A stretch of DNA of 40,750 nucleotides from Nevskiaceae bacterium (GTDB taxonomy: Bacteria > Pseudomonadota > Gammaproteobacteria > Steroidobacterales > Steroidobacteraceae), in NCBI GenBank assembly GCA_018883185.1, contig VEQP01000024.1:1-40750 (forward strand). Reading direction: 5' to 3'. The position numbers and the translations under genes were made by a program. A model generated the notes under the pieces. The model did no database searches, had not been told where the DNA came from, and saw nothing but the letters and a program-made list of their open reading frames with translations. This document shows positions 17,185-25,055 of the stretch, piece by piece. The first letter of the stretch is position 1. The number at the start of each line of letters is the position of its first letter.

Positions 17185-18188
17185 AACTCGGCCTTGATTG
17201 GCCGCGACATCAGCGCCTTGACCACTTCCTGTGGCGGCAGGTTCTCGTACAGCAGGCGGTAGATGCCGTCGCAGATCGGCATCTCCACCCCTTCACGCTG
17301 CGCCACGCGACGCACGGCCTTGGCCGCCAAGTACCCTTCGACCACCTGACCGATCTGCGCGAGCGCGGCCTCGACGCTCGAGCCTGCAGCGAGCAGCAAG
17401 CCGAAGCGCCGATTGCGTGACTGGTCGTCCGTGCACGTCAGGACGAGATCGCCGAGTCCGGCGAGACCCATGAACGTTTCTCGTTGTGCGCCGAGCGCCA
17501 CCCCAAGGCGGGTCATCTCGACCAGCCCGCGCGTGATGAGCGCGACACGCGTGTTGGCGCCAAAGCCCAGCCCATCGGCAAGACCTGCACCCACGGCCAG
17601 TACGTTCTTGATGGCGCCGCCGACCTCGACGCCTACGATGTCGCTCGAGGTGTAGGCGCGGAAGCGATCGGCTGAGAGGCTTTGCGCCAAAGACTGCGCA
17701 AAGGCTTCATCCGCCGAGGCGATGGTCATAGCGGTCGGCAGACCTTGCCCGACTTCGCGAGCGAAGGTTGGCCCAGACAGCACGGCGAACGGGCGCTCGG
17801 TCCCAAGTATTTCTTTGGCAACTTGATGGGGCAGCAGCCCCGTGTCGAGTTCGAAACCTTTGGTGGCCCAGGCGAGACGCGCCCCACTACCGAGCAAAGG
17901 CGTAAGAGCCGTGAGTACGCCTCGCAGGGCATGGCTCGGCACGGCAATGAGGATGTCGTTAACGCCTTCGACGGCCTGATCCAGCCGTTCGACGACGCTC
18001 AGCGCCTCGGGAAACGCCGCTTCGGGCAGGTAGCGGGCGTTGCGTCGTGCCGCAGCCATCGCGGCTTGCTGTGCAGGGTCGCGACCCCAAAGGCGGGTCG
18101 GATGTCCTGCACGTGCAAACTGGATGGCGAGCGCAGTACCCCAGGAACCAGCGCCAAGCACCGCGAGCGGCGTGGTCGCCTGCGGCAT
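17175..18188 (-). CDS. gpsA: Glycerol-3-phosphate dehydrogenase [NAD(P)+]
   Basis: Reduces dihydroxyacetone phosphate to sn-glycerol-3-phosphate for phospholipid synthesis; cytoplasmic. The N-terminal Rossmann motif is AVLGAGSWGTALA. Later features are WATKGFE, SGPTFAREV and the catalytic-lysine region GGAIKNVLAVGAGLADGLGFG, then FMGLAGLGDLVLTC. Length is 337 aa against 339 in E. coli. It is the last gene of yibN-grxC-secB-gpsA, 5 bases after the secB stop, matching the order known in E. coli and relatives. Confidence 0.98.
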   Translation of the reverse strand: MPQATTPLAVLGAGSWGTALAIQFARAGHPTRLWGRDPAQQAAMAAARRNARYLPEAAFPEALSVVERLDQAVEGVNDILIAVPSHALRGVLTALTPLLGSGARLAWATKGFELDTGLLPHQVAKEILGTERPFAVLSGPTFAREVGQGLPTAMTIASADEAFAQSLAQSLSADRFRAYTSSDIVGVEVGGAIKNVLAVGAGLADGLGFGANTRVALITRGLVEMTRLGVALGAQRETFMGLAGLGDLVLTCTDDQSRNRRFGLLLAAGSSVEAALAQIGQVVEGYLAAKAVRRVAQREGVEMPICDGIYRLLYENLPPQEVVKALMSRPIKAEFGR

Positions 18189-18193
18189 GTTTG

Positions 18194-18688
18194 TCAGCTG
18201 TTGAGCGGCGCGGTTGCAGCCTGGCCCTCGGCCAGCGAGCGCGCGTAAAGCACGTCGAAATTGACCGGCGGCAGCAGCATCTGCGGAAAGCCACCCTGGG
18301 CAACGAGGTGCGAAACCATGGCGCGCGCGTAGGGGAACAGCACGCTCGGCGCGATGCTCGCCACGGCACGACGGTAATCCTCATCGCTGAGGTTACGCAC
18401 GCCGAAGATGCCGGCTTGCTTCACTTCGACGAGGAAGGCGGTGGAGTCGCCATTTTTCGCGGTGACGCTCACGGTGAGCACCACTTCGCGCATTTCCGGC
18501 GAAATCGACTCGGCTGCGGTGTTCAGATCGAGGTTGATCTGCGGGTTCCAGTTACCGTCGATGCGCGGACCCTTGGGCGCCTCGAACGAGCAGTCCTTCA
18601 AGTAGACCGACTGCAGTGAAAACTCGGGAGCATCAGCCTCGCCCTGCGGCGGGTTGGCGCCATCGGCGCGCGGATCCGGATCAGCCAT
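18194..18688 (-). CDS. secB: Protein-export chaperone SecB
   Basis: Tetrameric cytoplasmic chaperone that keeps preproteins unfolded and hands them to SecA. The core FSLQSVYLKDCSFEAP, the NPQINLDLN strand, the VTVSVTAKNG-like strand and the APSVLFPYARAMVSHLVAQGGFP segment match the family. Length is 164 aa against 155 in E. coli; the extra residues are an acidic, proline-rich N-terminus. ATG at 18688 is preceded by AGAGG nine bases upstream. It overlaps the grxC stop by 8 bases. A longer in-frame version running back into grxC is not credible. Confidence 0.97.
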   Translation of the reverse strand: MADPDPRADGANPPQGEADAPEFSLQSVYLKDCSFEAPKGPRIDGNWNPQINLDLNTAAESISPEMREVVLTVSVTAKNGDSTAFLVEVKQAGIFGVRNLSDEDYRRAVASIAPSVLFPYARAMVSHLVAQGGFPQMLLPPVNFDVLYARSLAEGQAATAPLNS

Positions 18689-18968
18689 GATTGTGAGCCT
18701 CTTGGGAAACGAGCAGCGGATCAAGTCCGCCTTGGGCGTCGAGTGCATGCAAGTCGTCGCATCCGCCGACATGCACGTCACCCACGAATATCTGCGGTAC
18801 CGTCCGCCGGCCGCTGCGGGCGATCATCTGCTCTCGCAGGGCAGGATCGCGGTCGATATCGATTTCCTCGAACGATACGTTTTTTCGCTCGAACAGGGCA
18901 CGTGCGCGAGCGCAATACGGACACCAGCCCGTCGCGTACATAACCACTTTAGTGGTCTGCGTGCTCAT
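18681..18968 (-). CDS. grxC: Glutaredoxin 3
   Basis: Small glutathione-dependent thiol-disulfide oxidoreductase. The dithiol active site CPYC occurs at residues 16-19 (TGWCPYCARA), and the glutathione-binding TVPQIFVGDVHVGGCDDL follows, with cis-Pro and GGCDD. Length is 95 aa, slightly longer than the E. coli 83. The start overlaps the yibN stop (ATGA, 18968-18965) and the end overlaps secB. Confidence 0.97.
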   Translation of the reverse strand: MSTQTTKVVMYATGWCPYCARARALFERKNVSFEEIDIDRDPALREQMIARSGRRTVPQIFVGDVHVGGCDDLHALDAQGGLDPLLVSQEAHNHG

Positions 18969-19393
18969 GCGCTCTTTTGGGACAGCGGCAAATTCTCGCT
19001 ACGCCACGCCGCCAGTCCGCCGCGCAGGTTCAACGCTTGCTTGAAGCCCTGACCTGCCAGCACGCGCGCTGCAGAGGCGCCGAGGGAGCCCGATTCGCAG
19101 TACACGACCACGGGTTTTTCTTTGTACTTCTTCAATTTGTCGCCCGCGAGCAGCATCTCGGCGGAGTCCATGCGCCGCGCGCCGCTGATATGGCCTTGGG
19201 TGAATTCTTCGGCCTTGCGCAGATCGATGACCAGCGCGCCCTGGTTCTGCAGGCGGATCAGATCCTGCGCCGACACACCCGCGAACGAGTCGCGACGCAC
19301 CTTGACTTCGAAAACGATGACAAGCAGCGCCGCAACGGCCGCCATCGACACGAGCCATGGGTGGTTGGCGATGTATTCGGGCAGATTTTCCAT
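18965..19393 (-). CDS. yibN: Membrane-anchored rhodanese-like protein (YibN family)
   Basis: One N-terminal transmembrane helix (about 13-31) followed by a single rhodanese domain with a Cys in the loop VVYCESGSLGASAA, so sulfurtransfer chemistry is possible. Its physiological substrate is not settled for this family. Length is 142 aa against 143 in E. coli. ATG at 19393 is needed to include the membrane helix; no Shine-Dalgarno sequence precedes it, and a perfect TATAAT sits 7 bases upstream. First gene of the yibN-grxC-secB-gpsA operon, divergent from envC by only 25 bases. Confidence 0.93.
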   Translation of the reverse strand: MENLPEYIANHPWLVSMAAVAALLVIVFEVKVRRDSFAGVSAQDLIRLQNQGALVIDLRKAEEFTQGHISGARRMDSAEMLLAGDKLKKYKEKPVVVYCESGSLGASAARVLAGQGFKQALNLRGGLAAWRSENLPLSQKSA

Positions 19394-19400
19394 GCGCCGG

Positions 19401-19406
19401 ATTATA
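19401..19406 (-). promoter_or_regulatory. -10 box (TATAAT) of the yibN-grxC-secB-gpsA operon
   Basis: The minus strand reads TATAAT, seven bases, ATG (19393). The predicted transcript start is 19394, giving a leaderless or nearly leaderless mRNA. The spacing is identical to that at pyrD (16637-16622). No good -35 box was found. Confidence 0.5.
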
Positions 19407-19410
19407 CAAT
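19405..19410 (+). promoter_or_regulatory. Possible -10 box (TACAAT) of envC
   Basis: TACAAT overlaps the minus-strand TATAAT of yibN. Standard geometry puts the start near 19417, two bases before the envC ATG at 19419. If envC starts at the next ATG (19443), the leader would be about 26 bases. No -35 box was recognised. Confidence 0.3.
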
Positions 19411-19418
19411 TTCGGTCG

Positions 19419-20567
19419 ATGCGCGGTCCGATCATTGCCCTAATGCTGTTTTTCTCGATCGTGGGCGCCGCGACGGTCGCGTTCGCCCAGGATGCCGCCA
19501 AGGCCGAGGCCGAGCTGAAGCAATTGCAGGCGGAAATCGAGCGAATTCGTGGCCAGGTTGCCAAGGACGCCGCGGAGCGCGACCGCCTTGCCCGTAGCCT
19601 GCGGGCTGCCGAAAAGGCTGCGGCCGGCGCCCGGGTGGAACTCGACAGGCTGCGCGCCGAGCGAATTGATCGGGTGCAACGGCGTGAAAAACTCGCCGGC
19701 GAGCGTCGCGAGCGGGAGTCGGATCTTGCCAGCGAGCGGCGGCAGTTGGCGGCGCAGATGCGCGCGGCCTATCTGATCGGCCGCGAGGAGCCCTTGAAAC
19801 TCTTCCTGAACCAGCAGGACCCGGCCAAGGCCGGTCGGATGTTTGCCTACTACGGCTACTTTGGCCGAGCGCGCGCCGAGCAGCTTGAGGCGATCGAAGA
19901 CAACGTCCGACAAATCGCGCAACTCGATGCAGGCCTTGCCACCGAGCAAGAGCGGATTGCGCAACTCGAATCACGCCAAAACACCGAGGTGTCTCGCTTA
20001 GACAAAGCCCGCAGCGAACGCGGCGAGGTGCTCTCGGCGCTGACCGCCGAGTCAAAAGCACGCGCTGCCTCGCTTGAACGCCTGCAGCGCGAAAAAGCGG
20101 CACTCGAGAAGTTGTTGCGTGAGTTGCGCCGAGCGAGTAGCCGGTTTCCCACCGACAGCAAGAGTCCATTCGCTGGCATGCGCGGCAAGTTGACGTGGCC
20201 GACGACGGGCAAGCTGGTGGCTCGTTTCGGGCAAAGTCGGGCCGGCGCCGTGAAATGGGACGGCGTGATGATTTCGGCAGCGCGTGGCACGCCGGTGCGC
20301 GCCGTGTATCGGGGGCGTGTGGTGTACGCCGACTGGCTGGCCGGGCTCGGGCTGTTGCTCATCATCGATCATGGCGGCGGCTATCTCAGCCTGTATGGTC
20401 ACAACGAGCAGCTGTATCGTGCCGTGGGCGATCAAGTGGCACCGGGAGACACCGTGGCCAGCGTCGGTGATTCGGGCGGACGCGCCGCGCCCGAGCTCTA
20501 TTTCGAGATTCGTCAGGCGGCTCGCCCCGTCGACCCGGCGCCGTGGTTCAAGGACCGCCAGCCGTGA
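19419..20567 (+). CDS. envC: Murein hydrolase activator EnvC (M23/LytM family)
   Basis: Periplasmic activator of cell-division amidases. A signal peptide (about 1-24, ending AFAQ) is followed by a long coiled coil (about 25-240, rich in E, R, L and Q) and a C-terminal LytM domain (about 260-380: GKLVARFGQ, GTPVRAVYRGRVVYADWLAGLGLLL, IIDHGGGYLSLYGHN). The usual metal-ligand set is incomplete: the first position is in KWDGVMIS rather than an H-bearing motif, as in other non-catalytic EnvC proteins. Length is 382 aa against 419 in E. coli. ATG at 19419 was chosen; ATG at 19443 would shorten the signal peptide. Upstream gene of ctpA, 43 bases away. Confidence 0.93.
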   Translation: MRGPIIALMLFFSIVGAATVAFAQDAAKAEAELKQLQAEIERIRGQVAKDAAERDRLARSLRAAEKAAAGARVELDRLRAERIDRVQRREKLAGERRERESDLASERRQLAAQMRAAYLIGREEPLKLFLNQQDPAKAGRMFAYYGYFGRARAEQLEAIEDNVRQIAQLDAGLATEQERIAQLESRQNTEVSRLDKARSERGEVLSALTAESKARAASLERLQREKAALEKLLRELRRASSRFPTDSKSPFAGMRGKLTWPTTGKLVARFGQSRAGAVKWDGVMISAARGTPVRAVYRGRVVYADWLAGLGLLLIIDHGGGYLSLYGHNEQLYRAVGDQVAPGDTVASVGDSGGRAAPELYFEIRQAARPVDPAPWFKDRQP

Positions 20568-20610
20568 CGCTTAGCGTTAGAGAGCAGTGCGGGCGGAGGC
20601 AATCGCGGCG

Positions 20611-21834
20611 ATGAAGCGCGGATATCTTTGGCTGGTTGCCGCGGGTGCATTGGCTTTCGGTGCCGCACTCGGCTGGTTGCTGCGCACCGATCGGCCGCCC
20701 GCGGCGGCTGCAGGCTCGCCATCGGCACCGCCAGTGATGGCAACGCCGGTGGCCATTGATACGTTCGGGCCCCTGCCGGAAATCATGACCCAGATTCGTC
20801 GCGAATACGTTGACGAACTGTCTGCCGCCCAACTCACTGAGCGGGCGGCGCGCAGCATGGTGGCTTCGCTCGATGCCCACTCTGCCTTGCTCGATCAGCG
20901 CGAGTACGAGGAGTTGCGTCGCGGGGTCGCCGGAAACTATCCGGGCATCGGCATCGAGGTGACGGCCCTCGACAATGCCATTCGCGTGCTGCGGCCCTTG
21001 CCGGACTCGCCGGCGGCGCGTGCGGGCTTGCTCGCCGGTGATGTCATCCTGCGTATCGATGGTGCGCCGGTGGGTGCGAATGTGGGGGCCGCCATCGAGC
21101 AGATGCGTGGTCCGGCCGGTTCGCTCGTCAAGTTGACGGTGCGCCGTGCGGTGGGCAACGAACTGGTCGATCTGGTCCTCGAGCGCGCACGCGTCGAGGT
21201 CCATAGCGTGACGGTCGATTCGCTCGCGCCCGGTTATGCGTACGTGCGGATCGCTTCGTTCAGCGATACGACCGTCGCTGATTTCGAGCGAGCCGTTGCA
21301 GCGATTCGCCGTGAGCCCCCGCTGCGCGGCGTGTTGCTCGACGTACGCAACAATCCGGGCGGAGTGCTCGAGGCCGCCGTGGGCGTGGCCGACGCCTTGC
21401 TGACCAGCGGGACGATCGTTCGGGCCGAAGGTCGCGGTGCCAATGCGCGCTTCACCCTGCAGGCGCAACCCGGGGAGCTGCTGCCTGATGTCGCTGTGGC
21501 AGTGTTGATGAATGGTGCCTCGGCATCGGCGGCGGAGATTCTCGCTGGCGCCTTAAAGGACAACGCGCGCGCACTGCTCGTCGGCCGGCGCACCTATGGC
21601 AAGGGAACCGTGCAGAGCATCATTCCCCTCTCGCAGGGCCGTGCCCTGAAACTCACCACGTCGCGCTATGCACGACCCTCTGGCGAGTTCATCGATCAAA
21701 AAGGCATCGAGCCTGACGTGTATCTTCCCGGACCGGAAACGGCATCGACGGATCCGGCCATCGACGAAGATGTGCGTTTCACGCTGCGCGAACTGCAGCG
21801 GCGCACGACGACTGCCAAGGCGAAACGCACATGA
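20611..21834 (+). CDS. ctpA: C-terminal processing peptidase, S41 family
   Basis: Exported serine protease that trims C-termini, probably of periplasmic cell-wall factors. It has an N-terminal signal/anchor (about 5-24), then a PDZ domain (about 95-190, with YPGIGIEV and AARAGLLAGDVILRIDG). The catalytic core carries the Ser-Lys pair: Ser304 in NGASASAAEI and Lys331 in RRTYGKGTVQ. Length is 407 aa. ATG at 20611 follows GGAGG at 20595-20599 (spacing 11); an upstream GTG at 20587 is less likely. The envC-ctpA pairing is common in gammaproteobacteria. The stop overlaps dedA (ATGA, 21831-21834). Confidence 0.95.
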   Translation: MKRGYLWLVAAGALAFGAALGWLLRTDRPPAAAAGSPSAPPVMATPVAIDTFGPLPEIMTQIRREYVDELSAAQLTERAARSMVASLDAHSALLDQREYEELRRGVAGNYPGIGIEVTALDNAIRVLRPLPDSPAARAGLLAGDVILRIDGAPVGANVGAAIEQMRGPAGSLVKLTVRRAVGNELVDLVLERARVEVHSVTVDSLAPGYAYVRIASFSDTTVADFERAVAAIRREPPLRGVLLDVRNNPGGVLEAAVGVADALLTSGTIVRAEGRGANARFTLQAQPGELLPDVAVAVLMNGASASAAEILAGALKDNARALLVGRRTYGKGTVQSIIPLSQGRALKLTTSRYARPSGEFIDQKGIEPDVYLPGPETASTDPAIDEDVRFTLRELQRRTTTAKAKRT

Positions 21835-22475
21835 TCGAACTACTGAGCTGGTTCATGGATTTCGTACTCAATCTCGACGAGCATCTCGTCGAGTTGCTGC
21901 AGCAGTACGGCGTGTGGCTGTACGCCATTCTGTTCCTGATCGTCTTCGCGGAAACGGGTCTCGTGGTCACGCCATGGCTACCCGGCGATTCGCTGCTGTT
22001 TGCCGTCGGCACTCTTGCCGCCATCGATACGAGCGGCACGCTTGATGTGACGACGGTCGGCGCGTTGCTGATCGTGGCAGCGATTCTCGGCAACAGTTGC
22101 AACTACGCGATTGGTCGCTGGTTGGGACCGCAGGTCTTCAGCGGACGATACCGCTTTTTGAAGACCCAGTATCTGCACAAGACCGAAGAATACTTCGTGC
22201 GGCACGGTGGCAAGACCATCGTGCTGTCGCGTTTTCTGCCGATCCTGCGCACCTTTGCGCCCTTCGTCGCCGGCGTCGGCCGCATGCCCTACGGGCGTTT
22301 TCAGGCTTTCAACGTCAGCGGTGCCTTGGCTTGGGTCGTGATCTTCCTCGGCGGTGGTTACCTGTTCGGCAACATTCCGCTGGTCAAGAACAACTTCGGC
22401 ATCGTCACGCTGATCATCATCGGCGTGTCGCTGATCCCGGTGATCGTACTTACATTGCGCCGAACGCCCCGATGA
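21831..22475 (+). CDS. DedA family membrane protein
   Basis: Integral inner-membrane protein of the DedA/SNARE-associated family, linked in E. coli to lipid recycling and proton-motive-force maintenance. Diagnostic segments are FAETGLVVTPWLPGDSLLFAVG and SRFLPILRTFAPFVAGVGRM (key Glu in FAETG, Arg in LRTF). About four to five hydrophobic segments are visible, and the C-terminus is basic. Length is 214 aa, normal for the family. It overlaps ctpA by 4 bases at its start and the convergent MAPEG gene by 26 bases at its end. Paralogs are numerous, so no specific symbol is given. Confidence 0.93.
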   Translation: MIELLSWFMDFVLNLDEHLVELLQQYGVWLYAILFLIVFAETGLVVTPWLPGDSLLFAVGTLAAIDTSGTLDVTTVGALLIVAAILGNSCNYAIGRWLGPQVFSGRYRFLKTQYLHKTEEYFVRHGGKTIVLSRFLPILRTFAPFVAGVGRMPYGRFQAFNVSGALAWVVIFLGGGYLFGNIPLVKNNFGIVTLIIIGVSLIPVIVLTLRRTPR

Positions 22476-22830
22476 TGCCGCCGATCAGCAGCGCCAGCGT
22501 GGCGAGCGTCGAGAGACCGAAGCCGGCGCTGCGTTTCTCGGCGGCTTTCACGTAGCCGAAGAAATACATTGCGCGACCGACGATGAACGCGGCACCCAAG
22601 ATGGCGGCCACATCGCCGTTGACGAAGGTTGCGAAGGTCCACAGCGCCGGGATGAAGATCACCAGCTGTTCGAGCGTGTTCATTTGCACCCGGTAGTAGC
22701 GTTCGAAGTCCGGGTGGCCGCTGGTGGCCGGAGCCTTCACGCCGAATGCGTAGCGAGCGCGCCCGACGGCGATCGTGAAGACGAAGTACTCGACGAGCGC
22801 CAGCAGCATGATCAGATGAACTTTTGCCAT
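22450..22830 (-). CDS. MAPEG family membrane protein
   Basis: Four-helix membrane protein of the MAPEG (microsomal glutathione transferase-like) superfamily. Diagnostic features are the N-terminal helix with RARYAFGVKAPATSGHPDFERYYRVQMNTLEQL (quoted as family hallmark, in part), where E and N in the NTLEQ segment are typical, and GRAMYFFGYVKAAEKRSAGF. Length is 126 aa. ATG at 22830 has an AGGGGG ribosome site just upstream. Its substrate is unknown and no glutathione partner gene is adjacent. It is convergent with dedA (26-base overlap) and divergent from the next gene. Confidence 0.9.
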   Translation of the reverse strand: MAKVHLIMLLALVEYFVFTIAVGRARYAFGVKAPATSGHPDFERYYRVQMNTLEQLVIFIPALWTFATFVNGDVAAILGAAFIVGRAMYFFGYVKAAEKRSAGFGLSTLATLALLIGGIIGAFGAM

Positions 22831-22918
22831 GTTTCCCCCTCTCAAAGGTGAGTCGTTACGACAGAGAGCATAGCGCGATGGCACAATATGCGGCAGTGAA
22901 ATCCACCGGGATAGTTCC

Positions 22919-23287
22919 ATGACCGGATTCGTGCTGCGCGCTGTCATCGCCGCATTCGGCCTGTGGCTGGCCACGCTTTGGGTGGACGGGCTCGTCATCG
23001 ACGATTCGCTCAGCCTGCTGTTGTCGGCTGCGTTGCTCGGCATCGTCAACGCCTTCGTGCGCCCCGTTACCATCTTTCTCACCTTGCCGGTCACCGTGGT
23101 GACACTCGGTTTCTTTCTGCTGGTGGTCAACGCTGGCATGCTGGCCCTGGTGGCCGCGATCGTGCCCGGGTTTCATCTCGATGGCTTCTGGACCGCGTTT
23201 TGGGGTGCCCTGCTGGTTAGCCTGACGGGCTGGGTTGGCTCGTGGTTCATCGGCACGCGTGGTCTCGACCGAATGAAGTCCCGCTGA
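22919..23287 (+). CDS. Small four-helix membrane protein, phage holin superfamily IV type (YvlD-like)
   Basis: A 122-aa protein with four hydrophobic segments and the family pattern ALLGIVNAFVRPVTIFLTLPVTVVTLG followed by LVVNAGMLALVA (cited in part). Despite the family name these chromosomal proteins are not known to be lysis proteins, and no phage genes are nearby. The start ATG lacks a strong ribosome site. The stop is one base before the next gene, so the two are probably co-transcribed. Confidence 0.85.
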   Translation: MTGFVLRAVIAAFGLWLATLWVDGLVIDDSLSLLLSAALLGIVNAFVRPVTIFLTLPVTVVTLGFFLLVVNAGMLALVAAIVPGFHLDGFWTAFWGALLVSLTGWVGSWFIGTRGLDRMKSR

Positions 23288-23288
23288 G

Positions 23289-24083
23289 ATGTTCGGTCGC
23301 CCGGGTATCTCGTTTGGCTGCGTGTTGGTGACGGCGGCGCTCGGGTTAGCCGCGCCACTGCACGCTGTCGATTTGAGCTTCACCGGTTACGCGCGTGATC
23401 GACAAAGCGGCGCCTTGCTTTATGTGGAATCGCACCTGGTGCGCGGCTTCGGCAAGGTCGGCGAAACCCGCATCGTGTCTTATCGCTGCAGTGCGGAGGG
23501 TCCGCCGTTTGCCCGTAAGGAACTTATCTACGGCGCCGTACGCGAGGAACCCGAATTCACGTTCGTCGATGCGCGCAGCGGCTACACCGAAGGCTTGCGT
23601 CGCATGGCCGATGGCCCGCGCGTGTTCCAACAAGACAACGCTCGCAGCCCGCGACGCGAGGAGCGTATTCCGCCGAACGCCGTAATCGTTTCGGATGCCG
23701 GGTTCGACGAATTCGTGCGCAAGCATTGGGTTGAACTCGAGGCGGGCAAAACCGTACGGTTTCCGTTTCTGATCCCGAGTCGTCTCGACTTTCTCAACTT
23801 CAAGGTCAAGAAGCATCGCGACACGCGAATCGACGAGGCGCCGGCCAGTGCGATACGACTCAATCTGTCAGGCGTGCTGGGTTGGTTTTTGCCCTACATC
23901 GAAGTGACGTATCGAAAGTCCGATCAAACCTTGTTGCGTTATGAGGGGCTCACCAACATCCGCAAGGATGACGGTGGCAATCACGTGGCGGTGATCACTT
24001 TTCCGTCGCGTGAACGCAAGACGGGCGTCGCTGTCGATCTGGCCCGCGCACGCAGCGAGACACTGGTCGCTCGCTGCCCGTAG
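23289..24083 (+). CDS. Exported protein of unknown function
   Basis: I do not recognise this family. It is 264 aa, with a signal peptide at about 1-26 (hydrophobic core, then APLHA/VDLS), so it is probably periplasmic. There is no further membrane helix, no lipobox and no obvious catalytic motif. The mature part is beta-strand-like and basic, with a central disordered-looking basic stretch (DNARSPRREER) and one internal Cys (YRCSAEG) plus one near the C-terminus (VARCP). It follows the holin-family gene by one base, suggesting an operon. It ends 15 bases from the convergent EamA gene. Confidence 0.8.
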   Translation: MFGRPGISFGCVLVTAALGLAAPLHAVDLSFTGYARDRQSGALLYVESHLVRGFGKVGETRIVSYRCSAEGPPFARKELIYGAVREEPEFTFVDARSGYTEGLRRMADGPRVFQQDNARSPRREERIPPNAVIVSDAGFDEFVRKHWVELEAGKTVRFPFLIPSRLDFLNFKVKKHRDTRIDEAPASAIRLNLSGVLGWFLPYIEVTYRKSDQTLLRYEGLTNIRKDDGGNHVAVITFPSRERKTGVAVDLARARSETLVARCP

Positions 24084-24098
24084 CGACAGCAGCCTTTA

Positions 24099-25055
24099 CT
24101 AACTCGAAGCGCCCTGTGCGGCGGTAGCGGGTGACGACGGTGCCCGCGCGGTGTGGATCAGCAACAGACCGCCGAGCACAATCAGTGTACCGACGATACG
24201 CAGCGTGCCGAGTCGTTCATCCAGCACCCACCAGCCGAGCAGGATGGCGATCACCGGATTGACGAATCCGTAGGTTGCCAGCTGCGCTGGCGTGACGTTC
24301 ACCGACAACCACGCAAATGCCGTGTAGGCAATGCAGGAGCTGAATAGGATCATGTAGGCGAGCGCGCCAAGACCCTGGATGCTCCATTGCCAACGGTGCA
24401 CGTCGCCGAACATCAGCGCGAGTATCAGCATCATCAGTCCACCACACAGCATGTGCAGTGCCGTGAAACTCATCACATCGAGCGAGGTGTCGACGTTACG
24501 TAAATAGATCGTGCCTGCCGACCAGCCAAGGCAGCCCGCGAGAATGGAGAGCGTGGGCCAGAGTGCCGCTGGCGCGGCAGAGTCGGGGCCGGCCGATGCG
24601 GGAAGTGCGATGAGCACCGTGCCGCCGATGCCGATCAGCAGGCCGAGCGCAGTCCGCGGCGTGATCTTGGCTGCGCGTGCCCCAAGCAGCCCGAGCACCG
24701 GGATCCAGAACGAGGACGACACGCTGAGTAGCGCGGCTTGGTACGAGGGAACGAACTGCAGTCCCCAGATCGAGGCGCTGTTGGAGATGAACACCACGCA
24801 GAAGCCGACCACGGCGATGTGGCGCCATTCTTGCGCGCTAGGGCGCGCGATCGCCTCACCGCGATGCCTACGCAAGAGGCAGGCTACGGAAAAAAGTAAC
24901 AGACCGCCGGTGATGAAGCGCACGGCACCGAAGAGGAATGGCGGCAGTGCCATCACGCCGAGCTTGGTGACGAGATAGCTCGAACCCCAGACGACGTAGA
25001 CGACGGCGAAGCTGAGCAGCAACTTCGCCCGTCGGGACAGGTTTGCCGGATTCAA
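24099..25055 (-). CDS. EamA/DMT-superfamily transporter
   Basis: Inner-membrane permease of the drug/metabolite transporter superfamily with ten predicted helices in two EamA repeats (about 10-145 and 165-300). Typical signatures are VYVVWGSSYLVTKLGV in the first repeat and AQLATYGFVNPVIAILLGWWVLDE in the second. Members often export amino acids or metabolites. Length is 318 aa. The start is TTG at 25055, overlapping the OPT stop (TTGA, 25055-25052); there is no ATG before residue 35, so this non-ATG start is needed to keep helix 1. Last gene of the POT-OPT-EamA set. Confidence 0.9.
   Translation of the reverse strand: MNPANLSRRAKLLLSFAVVYVVWGSSYLVTKLGVMALPPFLFGAVRFITGGLLLFSVACLLRRHRGEAIARPSAQEWRHIAVVGFCVVFISNSASIWGLQFVPSYQAALLSVSSSFWIPVLGLLGARAAKITPRTALGLLIGIGGTVLIALPASAGPDSAAPAALWPTLSILAGCLGWSAGTIYLRNVDTSLDVMSFTALHMLCGGLMMLILALMFGDVHRWQWSIQGLGALAYMILFSSCIAYTAFAWLSVNVTPAQLATYGFVNPVIAILLGWWVLDERLGTLRIVGTLIVLGGLLLIHTARAPSSPATAAQGASS

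Noticed and set aside
22919..23287. Holin-superfamily protein as evidence of a prophage
   Set aside because: No other phage genes, integrase or attachment sites are present, and this family is common as a chromosomal membrane protein.
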